Shown one piece after another: positions 31,292 through 41,978 of a DNA stretch of 64,000 nt. This stretch comes from Pristionchus mayeri (taxonomy: Eukaryota > Nematoda > Chromadorea > Rhabditida > Neodiplogasteridae): the NCBI GenBank assembly GCA_036245805.1, contig BTRK01000005.1:39971469-40035468 (forward strand), read 5' to 3'. The number at the start of each line of letters is the position of its first letter. Within the stretch, counting starts at the first letter, position 1. Under the pieces are notes generated by a model. That model had not been told where the DNA came from. It searched no databases and saw only the letters and a list, made by a program, of their open reading frames with translations. Made by a program: the position numbers and the translations under genes.

Positions 31292-34200
31292 TCATTCGAA
31301 TCTTCTCCATTTCGAATTAAATTGGCCCGGAAGACTAGGCTGATTCGGAATGGCCTGTGATATGAATTAGAATCGTAATATTGTACATCTCCTTCTCTCC
31401 TCCTCCAAATCAACACATCATGAAGCGGTTGAGGTACATAATCGTCTGACTCTCCTAATATTGCACGCTCTATCGTCTTTCTGACCGACGAGAGAGTGTG
31501 CAAAACGAAGAAAACGAGACCATTGCTTTCCGGTTTGTCTAATGCAACCTTGGACCGAAGCAACCAGTCGTATAAGGAACCACGAGGGCTCAAAACAGCG
31601 GCCAATGTGCATTACACGTGTACAGGGGTCCTTTCTCTAACAGTAGCCTTTGTCTACCCTTCTGAGCCCTACCGGTAAGCGCTCCCTCCTTAGCAAACAT
31701 CACAATCCCGCTTATTATGATTAAATGCGACTCGCCTGGGGAAGGAATGAGCTAGGTGGTGCGCCGTCTCCGAGATGATCCTCGTGAGTAGAATCGACCA
31801 TCGATTGATAATTGATATCATGAGTAGGATCGACCAACGATGGAGGAGGGATGTGCACTTTCGAGGGTTTGCAGTTGAGTGTCGTTGGCGGCTGTCGCTG
31901 AATCGGCACTTCTTCGATATTTGGCCCACCCCTCCCTTTCCTCCCGTATCCCACTCATTTCTAGACATATCTCCCTGATTTTCGGTCACATAACCCCTCT
32001 GTGATGGGGAGGAATGAGAAATGATATAGAAGAGGGGGGGGGGCGGGCCAAATATCGAAAAAGTGCCGCTGAATCGTTCATATATTGGCACTTTCCTACT
32101 TCCGTACTAGGCCCCGCCCTCTCTCCCTCCGAGGGGGTGGGGCGCGCCCCTCTGTCCCTCCCCCGGCCCCTCTCCTCTCTCCTCCCATCGGCCCGCCCCA
32201 CCTCGCGCGCGCTCCCTGGTCTCTCCCTTCTTAGCTCCTCCCTTCTCGGCACAGAGAGAGTTAATTCGAACGCATCCCACTCTAAAGCGGAATGAAACCA
32301 CTGGTATTACGGTATCACGATACAATATTCACTAGATTTTTAGGGAACGCATTAGGTTCACTGACCAGATATCTCTTTACTGTCCTAGTCATGTTCCGCC
32401 ATCCTATGGACTTCTTCCACAAGATCACCAGAACGAAGTTAGAGCTCTTTCTGGACCGCCCCCTCCCAGATATCCTCGCTCAACTCCGAGCTTGCAAGCT
32501 CATTCGTTCTCGTCTCGGCTGCCCCAAGTGTAACGTGCCCTGTCGTGAGTACGAGAAGAAGGCGCCCAAGTGGCCCGGATGCGGGTGGCGCTGCCCTCGT
32601 TGTGTGACAACGTACTCTGCCCTCAAAGACTCGTGGTTTGCGCGCGTCCGTCTTGACATCCGCCCACTCCTTCGCATGCTCTATGCCTTCGGCTGGGAGC
32701 AGGCTTCTCTCCGGTCTCTTCAACACGAGCTGAGACTACCGGATGGGTCCACCATCTCCAAGCAGTCTCACACCGATTACATGAGGTTATCGCTATCACT
32801 AATTTCGTCATGGCTCGCAATGTCCGGGTAGATCACTCTCTCCATTTCGCGCGCTCTCTCGCTCTGTCCAACTGTGAGAGGGCGCGAGATGGAGATAGTC
32901 GGGTGATTATTTCTGCCGTTTAGCTTCTTTCGTGAGATCTGTGCGGTCGACAACAAAAGGCAGCCTCCGATTGGGGGACCGGGTTGCGTCGTCGAGATCG
33001 ACGAGACTGCATTCTCCAAGCGAAAGTATAATAGGGGTGTGTGTTTTGACCTTTCCTCTCTCCTACCGTATCCTACACCCTACAGTAGCTTCCGTCATTC
33101 AGACCTTAATTCTAGGAAAGCGCATGGCAGCCCAGCAATGGGTGTTTGGGGGAGTGATGAGGGGTGACAAGACGAAGTTGTTCGCTGTCCCTGTTGCCAA
33201 GCGCGACATCGATACCCTCATCCCTCTCATTGCTGGCCCGCATACAACCGCATCGAGACCCTCGGCCTGAAGTATCGCCACCTCAAGGTCAACCACTGCA
33301 TCACCTTCAAATGCAAGATCACTGGTGCATGCACCAATACCGTAGAGGGCATGTGGCAGAAGCTAAAGGTCGGCCACAAGAAGATTCGGCACCCATCGCT
33401 CTCAGCTCACTTCTCACATCGACTCCGCCGTATTCTTCGTGAGATACGAGTTGGAGGATCGTTTTGAGGCTCTTCTCAAGGCCATCGTTGCCTCTTTTCC
33501 CCTCGAGTGATCTCATTGTAGTCTTCTCTAGACGCTGTTTTTGTTTTTAATGATAAAGATCCATGACACCTGTATTTGAATAGCTGTATTTGAAAGAGAG
33601 AGAGAGGGGGGGGGGGGTTAATTAGAACGATTGCACTGTTTCCATCCTCGGCGAGGCGAGCGAGAGAGCAGGCGAAATAGAGAGAGCGCGCGCACCCTCT
33701 TCGCTCTCTCTAACCCGCGGCGACTAGAGAGCGCGTATCTCTAGGGGCACGCGCTTTCCTCCCTTCCTCACGGTTCAGCCGTCGCGATCGGGAGGGAACC
33801 TCTCGGCAATTTTTGGATAGGAGCAAGACCCCGACCTCGTGGACGGGGATGCTCTGCCCCCCCCCCTCTCCACCCCCAGGGGGTTGGAGCGAGGGGGCGG
33901 GGCTCCTCCCCTCTGGGGGGCGGAGTCAAGGGGGTGTGGCCTAGTACGGACGTAGGAAAGTCCCCATATATTAATAGTGTTCTCCTACTTAAAATTTTTC
34001 GTCGGATGTTCGGGTAAGGCTCCGAAGTTCTAAATAAAAACAGGCTCATGAGCTCTATTGCTGTCGTTTTAGATATGTCCCCCTGGGACATATCTAAAAC
34101 GACAGCAAAAAATTCCAGTAAGAGAACTCTATATTAATCATCATTAAAATTTCATAATAATATGATTCCACATTCTAAGGATATATTGCGTTGGGCTTAA

Positions 34201-37200
34201 AATGCGTAGCAATGTGGTGTCATGATACACTTCTTAACGTACAACTGTAACGGCGGAACGGAAAATATTCAAATCAAGACATTGTCCCGTTCCGCGAGTA
34301 TCATGCACGCTAGGAAGTTTCCACGTTGCTACGCATTCTCTACTCGCTACGCAAGACATATATTCTCATTTTCCCTTCTTTGAGGAGTTGAGCGGCCGCA
34401 AATAAGAGAGGCATATCTAGGATTGAGTGGGCTAGGCGAGGCATAGGGGGGAGGGAAGGAGTGACAATGAACCGAAGAAGTTCCGATACATACCACGTTC
34501 GATCCGAAATAGATCCGATTGTTCTCGTACCAGAGCAGCCATTCATTGACATCTGCTCTCAAAGCCTCAATTTGCTCCCTCAGTTTCTTCGTTACTCCCC
34601 ATTCAGAAATTCTGCAATATAATTCATTGAGATCTACAGAAATCCACGACAACAATTAGTTCTCGCACCTCTGATTCATCTTCTGTTCGAGTTGCAACTT
34701 TATATATTTCTGCATTTCTGCGCGATGTATCGCATGATCCAGTCTTCAAGATATGATTATTGCTCACGTTTTGTGCCACCTAACTACAGTTCGTAATTCG
34801 GGTCTATAGGGGCACGCCTCGATCGGGGGGGGGGGGGTACCCTTTTTACACCTAACCTATCGTTGAGTCTGCGAACTTCAGCCTCCAGCTCTGCCACCCC
34901 AGAGCGGTTCACCTCATCCAGTCTACAAAATATTTTTTAGTTTTGACTTTTTTTGTCATCTAACCTTTCCTTGAGTCTGTGATTCTCAGCGGCGAGTTCT
35001 CCTAACTTCTTGAAATTGAATCCGCCAGATCTACAAAATTCTCATCGATTTCAAGAATTTGCCGCCTTTTCACTGTATTTTCTAACTAGTTTTGAGTTTT
35101 TTAAATCTCTCCCGTCCCTTCCCCCTTGATCCAGTGAGTCAGTTTCTTCGCGTTCAAGGGGAAGGGGAGTGTTCCATATCCTACTCAATAGATCAGTAAA
35201 AGTTGTGCTTTAATAGGAATACTACACAGGTGAAAGTTATGCGTCAATAAGAAAACATTCAACCTTTCTTTCTCCTCTAGCTTCTGTTTCACGATATCCA
35301 GCTCGCGAACAGCTACTGCTCTACAATTCATTCAGTGTACTATGAATCCAACAGAAAAGAGTAACTCACTTCGTCTGGAATAGTTCTTTCCATTCATCAT
35401 TCAATTTTTCTAAGGCATTCTTCAGATGATCAAACCGCTTTTCTGTTTCATCAGAGATGCTGGAAATGTCCCGGTTTTACAAACTGACGTATACCACGCA
35501 TTATTCGTTGCAAACTCTCTGGAATTCCCTAGGGTTGTGTAAACGATAACGAAATATCGATTCCGTAACACACAGTTACTGTGAGAACAGAAATCGTAGT
35601 CAGTGGTGTGGTGGCGAGAGTTAGAACATGTGATTCTAATTATACGCGGAACCTTTTTTCCTCCGCGTTCTGCGCATATTTAGAATCAAATGTAATAAAA
35701 CTCGTCACCACACCACGGACTACGCTTTCTGTTCTCACAGTTACCTCGGTAACGAATCGCTATCCATTTAAAAGGCGCGGGGGAGGGAAACGCTACCTAG
35801 TAGCGATTCCGCTACCTTTTCCTATCATTCTTTCCGCTAACTCCGCCCACTTGACTTCTAGATCCTCCGTTTTTCCAAACGAGTGCACACAAAAAGCGCC
35901 GGGTTACAGGGGAGACACTAATGGGTAAACTGAGAGATCGATCGCTCGGACAACGAATAATTATTGTGATGGGTTAGAAAAAAGGGGGGGGGAGCGAGAG
36001 CCGAAGTGGTCTAATCATGCCGTGGAAATATTTGAATTCCCGCAATGTCATATCTCGGCTCCCAGTAGTGCTAGCGACTTGAAATTTGGAATATGGGGTA
36101 GTGTTGTTATGGCGAGCGCTGATGAGATTTCCCATCGCTCGCCGAGCGATGAGCGCTCGCAATAACAACACTAATATGGGGTGTGAATGGATTTTCTGCC
36201 ATATCTATCTCTACTAGGAGCCGAGATATGAAATTGGAGGAATTCAAATATTTCCTCTTATCCTTTACTTTTTCAACGGCATACGAATCTTTGCCTCTCG
36301 ATTCACTAACCTCTCCAATTCTTCTATTCTCTCATGAGCTTCTTTCAAATCTCGATGCAACCTCAGTCTGAAGGAATTATTTTACAATTTACAGTACATG
36401 AGTCTCACCTCTCTTCTCCATACTCCTCTTTCTCTTTCTTTAGCTTCTCTAATTCGGGAGTATTCTTCTGCGCTTTAATCAGATCTTGAGTCAAACTCGA
36501 CCTAAAAGATGAAATGATAACCATTGTCGGGGTTTTCTACAAAAGAAAGTATACAGGAATAATCCATCCTTGTGATACTGATCGAGCAATGCAAAAGAGA
36601 AAGGCGAATATCTATCCCAACGTACATCTCCTTGGCGAGTTTCTCATTCTCCGCTTTTAGCGTACTCATCTCCTCTCCAGAATCGTTTGCCATTGGGACT
36701 CGCGTAATCGATCTGAAAAAAAAAGAATCCACTCAAGAACTCATTGTATAAACAGTATATATTTTATTAACGCTAGAAAGCACAAGGATATACGAAAAAA
36801 TAGATAATGTAAGTATCAGTAGTCTTACTTTTCATCAGATTCCCTCTGCACCTTTTCCATCTCGGACATTCGATCGAAGAGTTCCTGAACAGCGTTTCCC
36901 TTAAAAATCACTTTCTATAACTCACATCGTATCTCGATCTCCAGCTATCTAATGCCATCTTTGCTGCCGCCAAACTCTGAAGAATTATCACAAAATGACT
37001 AACAAAACTTGGATTCCACGCGTTTTTTTACCTCGTTTTTTTCTAGACATTTTTCTCCTCCCAGAACGACCGCACCGCGTGCAAAGATGCTTTGCGGTTC
37101 TGTGCGCGGTGTGGTCGCCCTACTTTAAAATACAAAGCGGAATAAACAAACAATGCACAAGATCAAGCTCACCGTCTCTGCTTTCATGGCTCTCAATGTG

Positions 37201-38307
37201 AGATTTTCGAGAGCCTCCTCTGAATCCCTCGTTGTCATTCTTGACGACAGATCTTTCTCGTATTCCAATTGTTGATTTATTGCGGTCAACTGGTCGATTC
37301 TCTCGTTCAGAGCGCATACAGTGGTGAGCCTGCAAGTGCATTATTCACATTATATTATATAAAAAAAATTCTTAACTTATTGGGGTTCCGAAAGTCCTTG
37401 CACGTTTGCTTCCTGGGAACGAAAACTCCGTCATGACGATTGTTAATCCCAAATTCCGGCAATAATCAATAGAGTAACCATTACCCAATCATACTAGCCA
37501 TGGAATTTGCGACAGATACTTACCCGTTTTTTTTTAAAATTCGTCTATGTAAAGGATATTGTAGTGACCCACCAACAGTGCAAGGACTTTTGGAACACCC
37601 CAGTACGATTCTTGCCCGTATCCTAGTCAGAATTTATAGCAGAATCATCGAACGAAATTAGGAAGGATCCTATTAAAATAATGATTTAGCATTGTTGTTT
37701 TTATTACTTGGATGAGGGTACACAACAATCTAACCCTACGGAAAGAAAACGAGGAAACTTGAAATCCTATTGAACCATTAAATCTCCCTCTCGATGCACG
37801 GAACTGACCAGGCGGGATTGTGTTTCACTCACATAATGAGATGCGAGAGCGCTCAGAGTAAGCACATTAGGGAATTGTTCTTGTGTTTCAGGGTGCTTCA
37901 AAATATCGAAGTGCTACCGCGCTTGGCAGTCCCTGGGTTCACTCGAACAATTGAAAATCGTGACCCCTTTGCCTACCCTTTTTTTGGAGAGAACAATGTG
38001 GATGGGAACACATCCTTCAATGAAAAGAAAACAAACGAAAGAAAGGAAATCACGAAAAGAACTAACAAATTTTCGTTCTCAGCACGTGAGGATCTGAGCA
38101 TTTCCTTGCTATTTCCCAATTCACTCTCGAGTCTGAAATTTGCAATCTCTGAATAAATGATGACTCTCCTCTAACCTGGCCATATATATTCTGAATGATT
38201 CGAAGTCTTCCTCCTTCTTGAGCAATTGTTCTCGAAGAAATGATATCTGCAACTGATCATAAAGAGAAAATACTTTAGCGACAAACCTCTGCATATTGTT
38301 CCTCCAT
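31292..38307 (-). CDS. Tandem coiled-coil/Pro-rich family, copy 2 (intact, 451 codons)
   Basis: Seventeen exons thread in frame and sum to 1356 nt: 38287-38307 (MEEQYAE), 38176-38246, 38067-38132, 37173-37329, 36926-36976, 36829-36884, 36626-36712, 36409-36501, 36311-36367, 35370-35459, 35264-35320, 34965-35030, 34857-34922, 34669-34743, 34494-34611, 31736-31897 and 31292-31354. Two exons of copy 5 (those at 16654-16719 and 15949-16035 there) have no counterpart, yet the frame holds because neighbouring exons share phase 2. The protein is coiled coil over most of its length. A WYENNRIYF motif follows, then a shorter proline-rich exon (RQPPTTLNCKPSKVHIPPP) and a KWRRFE end. The intron before the last exon has a GC donor (CAG|GCGAGT). 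A Merlin transposon occupies the intron at 32.1-34.0 kb. Function unknown. Confidence 0.72.
31905..32068. repeat. Inverted-repeat element beside the Merlin insertion
   Basis: CACTTCTTCGATATTTGGCC at the left is mirrored by GGCCAAATATCGAAAAAGTG at the right. The interior has CCGTATCCCACTC and a run of G. The proline-rich exon of family copy 2 ends just to its left. Confidence 0.55.
32087..33965 (+). mobile_element. Merlin DNA transposon with deleted transposase
   Basis: Terminal repeats of about 27 bp (GGCACTTTCCTACTTCCG left; right complement GGGGACTTTCCTACGTCCG) are flanked by the 7-bp duplication ATATATT at 32080-32086 and 33966-33972. The plus-strand coding remnant spans about 32390-33510. 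It has a C-P-K-C and C-P-R-C zinc-binding N-terminus and then a frame with VVEIDETAFSKRKYNRG (first Asp). QQWVFGGVMRGDK, then NTVEGMWQKLK and SAVFFVRYELEDRF follow, as in the ISXO2-like/IS1595 fold of Merlin transposases. A deletion between LIPLIAG and AYNRIETLG removes the second catalytic Asp region and shifts frame. A second shift lies before the C-terminus. It is inactive. The G/C-rich flanking parts inside the repeats are non-coding. Confidence 0.85.
34201..34337. repeat. MITE family GTAGCAACG, copy 2
   Basis: AATGCGTAGCAATGTGG at the left and CCACGTTGCTACGCATT at the right are inverted. CTTCTTAACGTAC and TTCCGCGAG inside match the copy at 9260-9375. It lies in the intron of family copy 2 that also holds the Merlin element. 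Confidence 0.6.
35577..35743. repeat. TACTGTGAGAACAG MITE, copy 2
   Basis: Same layout as 30131-30296, including GTGGTGTGGTGGCGAG and its complement, and a similar length of 167 bp. It is intronic in family copy 2. Confidence 0.65.
36100..36172. repeat. 73-bp mini-element with a 10-bp target duplication
   Basis: Inverted ends AGTGTTGTTATGGCGAGCGC and its near-complement enclose a few bases. AATATGGGGT is found directly on both sides (36090-36099, 36173-36182). A 9-10 bp duplication suggests a Mutator-like mobilising enzyme, which is inference. It interrupts a further inverted sequence (CATATCTCGGCTCC at 36050; GGAGCCGAGATATG at 36218). Confidence 0.65.
37380..37603. mobile_element. Non-autonomous mariner-like element
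   Basis: Ends TTGGGGTTCCGAAAGTCCTT and AAGGACTTTTGGAACACCCC (right, as written) are inverted and TA-flanked. The termini resemble, but do not equal, those of the mariner at 28320. At 224 bp it has no coding capacity. It is intronic in family copy 2. Confidence 0.6.
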
Positions 38308-38504
38308 AATCCACGATGTAATATGTTCCTGAGCTAAGAAGCTCGAACTGAAATGCCAATTATTTTTCGGTCGCATGTTGTCAAAGGTAATCAATTTCGA
38401 CTTTAACAACGAATGATTAGCTCGATTCCTAAAATCCAAACACAACATTTATCATTACGCTTTGCGAATTACAAGTAAATATTATTATAAAAAAAGATCT
38501 CTGA

Positions 38505-38605
38505 ATATTACACATGCAAAAAGAAGCTCTATGAATATTAGACATGCAAAAAGAAGCTCTATGTATGTTATACATGCAAAAAGAAGCTCTGCGACTAGAA
38601 GACAT
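38505..38605. repeat. Tandem repeat, about 33-bp unit, three copies
   Basis: Three successive units contain CATGCAAAAAGAAGCTCT and differ at a few positions. They lie between family copies 1 and 2, upstream of the copy 2 leader. No gene is visible in this stretch. Confidence 0.65.
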
Positions 38606-38852
38606 TCGTGCAAATAAAACAATGCACAGAAGATGTTATGTATCATTTGTATAAAATGAATTAATTCATGCATGAAATAGATTATTCTCTACATAAGGTA
38701 AAACACTACGATTTACAATTAGTGGAAATACAAAAGGGGAGCTGAATGAAGTCGGATCAGGAGAAGTGAGATCAAGAAATGACGGAGATTTGTTAGGAGT
38801 GGGCGGAGTTAGCGGAGAAAGGGATGCAGGAGCTGCCAAAATGAGTCATATT

Positions 38853-39618
38853 ATATTTTTTCCACACCTGTCTTACTTTAGGAGCGTTGAGACCCATCCA
38901 TGTACTGCCCAGAAACCAAATTTCAAGTTGCTGCGACATCGCACGTTGCTGCTGCAGCTGCTGCAAATTTGAGGCTGAAATGTCATAACTCAGCTTCTAG
39001 TGAAGCTAGAGACTCGTTCAAAGGAGAAAAATGATCCTTATAATGTCCCCACATGATTCTGAAAGTTTGTTATCGATTGGTCATCATTTGACCTCAGGGC
39101 ACGAAAAAGTCACTTTTTTTTTCACCTCTCCAGCGCGCTCGTTTTCTCTACAGAGTGAGAGAGCGGCGTGAAGAGAGAGCGTGCGTTTTGATAAGTGCGC
39201 GCGTCCGTAGATCGTTCGCTATGGTCCGGAAATTGAAGCCAGCTCTACCAAACCTTGGGAATTGATTATTTGATGGTTTTTGCACCTTCCTGTCCAAGAG
39301 CCACATTTTTTGATAGTTCACTGTGTAATTGGTGAGCGTCCAAATATGGGTCATCCGAAAAAGTGACTTTTTCGTGCCCTGAGGTCAAATGATGACCAAT
39401 CGATAACAAACTTTCAGGATCATGTGGGGACATTATAAGGATCATTTTTCTCCTTTGAACGAGTCTCTAGCTTCACTAGAAGCTGAGTTATGACATTTCA
39501 GCCTCAAATTTGCAGCAGCTGCAGCAGCAATGTGCGATGTCGCAGCAACTTGAAATTTGGTTTCTGAGCAGTACATGGATGGGTCTCAACGCTCCTAAGT
39601 AAGACAGGTGTGGAAAAA
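38853..39618. repeat. Inverted repeat of the dispersed family also found at 1-530
   Basis: Left arm 38853-39115 and right arm about 39359-39618 are inverted copies. Each runs from TCCACACCTGTCTTACTT through GCAGCAGCTGC-type repeats to CCTCAGGGCACGAAAAAGTG. The 240-bp spacer holds a CTCTCACTC-rich stretch. Sequence to the right as far as about 39700 continues the similarity to the repeat at the left end of the window. No gene. Confidence 0.65.
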
Positions 39619-39619
39619 T

Positions 39620-40490
39620 TCTCCAAAGAGATACAATTTTTCGAAAAAGTGCACTTCGATTGCGTCATCACTACGCAAACGTGATCAATTTCCATAAGTT
39701 TGCAATAACATCACCTTATTCCCCATTAAATTTGCTATCTTCAGTAAAAATTTCAGTTCGATATCTCGCTTGATTGAAAAACTATGGCAGAAATTCAAAG
39801 TGGGCGAATACTTTCCGGCGATACTGTAGTATATAGATTTTATATGTTTTTACGACAAGGCCAAAGCGACCATTGGTTAATCCATACCACTTTGCTTACA
39901 AGCGATCTCTGCAACCCAATACTCGCAAGTGTTGTCAAATTTTACTGTGAAAGGAGAATTCGAAGAATTGTATCAAATTTGAAACCGCAAAAAATCGGTC
40001 GTTTTGTGCATAGGAAAAGTGCTTTTTGTTCAAGAAAAAAACCGACGTTGTCTCGCATTCTCTTCTCACTATATATTTCATACTGAACAATGCCATGCGC
40101 TAAGAATTAACATATGGTATGAACACATTAACACGGTACCTGCACATCATCACATCGCACCAGCCGAATCTGGGACGCGTCAGGCGCGGACGCGGACGCG
40201 GATACATCAGCTGCAGCCGCAGACTTGCCACTCACCAACACCAGTCGCGTGAAGCCGTGAAGTGAAGCCCTTACTCGCTTGAATAAGGAACCAATTTGAA
40301 ATGAAACGATAGGTGGGCAAGGTTTGAAGCTGAGAACTAAATACTGGTAGAGTATATGGTCAAAAATCGGAGAGGGGTAGTGAAACAATTTATTTCCCGG
40401 CTGTATAAGAGTTTCAAACCGGTGGGGTCTTGAAGTTGGCTTCAGTGATGCCTACCTACGAATGAAACACTATCTGAGAGAATCGAAATA
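39620..40490. other. Unassigned sequence between repeats
   Basis: No supported gene. A 100-codon plus-strand frame (39784-40086) and an 86-codon minus-strand frame (40128-40388, with an ASASAPDA stretch) have no recognisable motif and no convincing splice sites. The G/C-rich piece at 40160-40250 could be a relic exon but stands alone. Confidence 0.3.
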
Positions 40491-40491
40491 A

Positions 40492-41521
40492 ACTTGGCAC
40501 AGGCCGAAAATTCGAAATGCTTCTGACTTCGCCAATAGGTCGGCCTCGACGAGGGTTACCGACGAGCATCGCCAGAATTTCGATCCGCATCCGCGCGCAC
40601 GGCAGCGCGGATCATGCAAAAAAATATAGTAATCCGTGAAATTTTGTATATCGATCCCAATCGATGCGGCGGTAGGGGCGATGCATTTCTTGACTAATTT
40701 TAAGACTTTTTTACTACTGGGAGTTTTTCGATCCAATTACTTCTAACGCCGGAAATCGATAATCCTACTTTTATTTCGGTCAAGAGTGCAACTCCCCAGA
40801 AATTTTTCAAGAACCTGCAAAAATATTATTGCTGATATAGCTTCCTCTTGAGCCGATACACACTTTAGTAGAAAGGCGCGATTTTAAATTTTCTGGAAGG
40901 AAGTTAAAATCAATTATGAACGAATTGTGGTGTAATTTTTGGGTTACTGTAAGTGAGTGCAAAAGTCGGGCGACTTTTCCCAATTGGTGATACAGTGCCT
41001 GAAAATCGAATTTAGACTATGTTACACTAATTGGGAAAAGTCGTCCGACTTTTGCACTCACTTACAGTAACCCAAAAATTACACCACAATTCGTTCATAA
41101 TTGATTTTAACTTCCTTCCAGAAAATTTAAAATCGCGCCTTTCTACTAAAGTGTGTATCGGCTCAAGAGGAAGCTATATCAGCAATAATATTTTTGCAGG
41201 TTCTTGAAAAATTTCTGGGGAGTTGCACTCTTGACCGAAATAAAAGTAGGATTATCGATTTCCGGCGTTAGAAGTAATTGGATCGAAAAACTCCCAGTAG
41301 TAAAAAAGTCTTAAAATTAGTCAAGAAATGCATCGCCCCTACCGCCGCATCGATTGGGATCGATATACAAATTTTCGAGTATTACGGTAGTTTTTTCAAG
41401 ATCCGCGCCGCCGTGCGCGCGGATGCGGATCGAAATTCTGGCAATGCTCGTCGGTTACCCTCGTCGAGGCCGACCTATTGGTGAAATCAGAAGCAATTCG
41501 AATTTTCGGCCTGTGCCAAGT
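40492..41521. mobile_element. Foldback element, nearly spacer-free
   Basis: Two arms of about 500 bp are inverted around a loop of only about 33 bp (40990-41022). Each arm contains GGGTTACTGTAAGTGAGTGC, TTCTTGAAAAATTTCTGGGG and GGCCTGTGCCAAG. Relatives lie at 48.3-49.9 kb and their inverted images at 51.6-53.25 kb. It lies in the region that replaced the 3' half of family copy 1. Mirrored open frames (starting MDRKTPSSKK) reflect the palindrome. Confidence 0.7.
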
Positions 41522-41692
41522 CGCTGAACAAATATGTTGATTTTCTCAGATAGTCTGTTATATGCCAATCTGGGAATATGACAATGGAACAAACGACAAA
41601 TGGGCAAGTCGAAATATCTCGGGCAGAGAGATTATTTAACTCCGTTGTTGGTATAAACTGGTTACTAGTGCACTATCTGCTTTGAGGGGATA

Positions 41693-41790
41693 TAAGTGAC
41701 GCCGCTGTTATGAGTTTTCATGTATGGGGGGGGGTCATGGTTTCACAATATACATACATGAAAACTCATAACAGCGGCACTAACAATAAG
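41693..41790. repeat. Short near-perfect hairpin element
   Basis: GCCGCTGTTATGAGTTTTCA at the left pairs with TGAAAACTCATAACAGCGGC at the right across a loop containing GGGGGGGGTCATGG. It is about 98 bp, has no coding frame, and is probably a MITE. Confidence 0.6.
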
Positions 41791-41978
41791 ACATCAGGGC
41801 AAGTAGTGCTCGCCACAAGTAATCAGTTGATACCAAAATTGTCATCACTCTCTACTGAGCTATTCCGATTTTCCCATTTGTCGTACCCCGCCAATCTCAT
41901 GTTTCACCCGTTCGTCTTAACAACCAATGCAAATCTACCACAATTTTCGGAGGGTAAACGTCATTTCAAAGCACTTAC

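Noticed and set aside
32439..32820. Minus-strand frames of 65-95 codons in the Merlin region
   Set aside because: They are antisense shadows of the plus-strand transposase remnant.
38500..38680. Possible CRISPR-like repeat array
   Set aside because: The units are contiguous direct repeats of about 33 bp with no spacers, and the DNA is eukaryotic.
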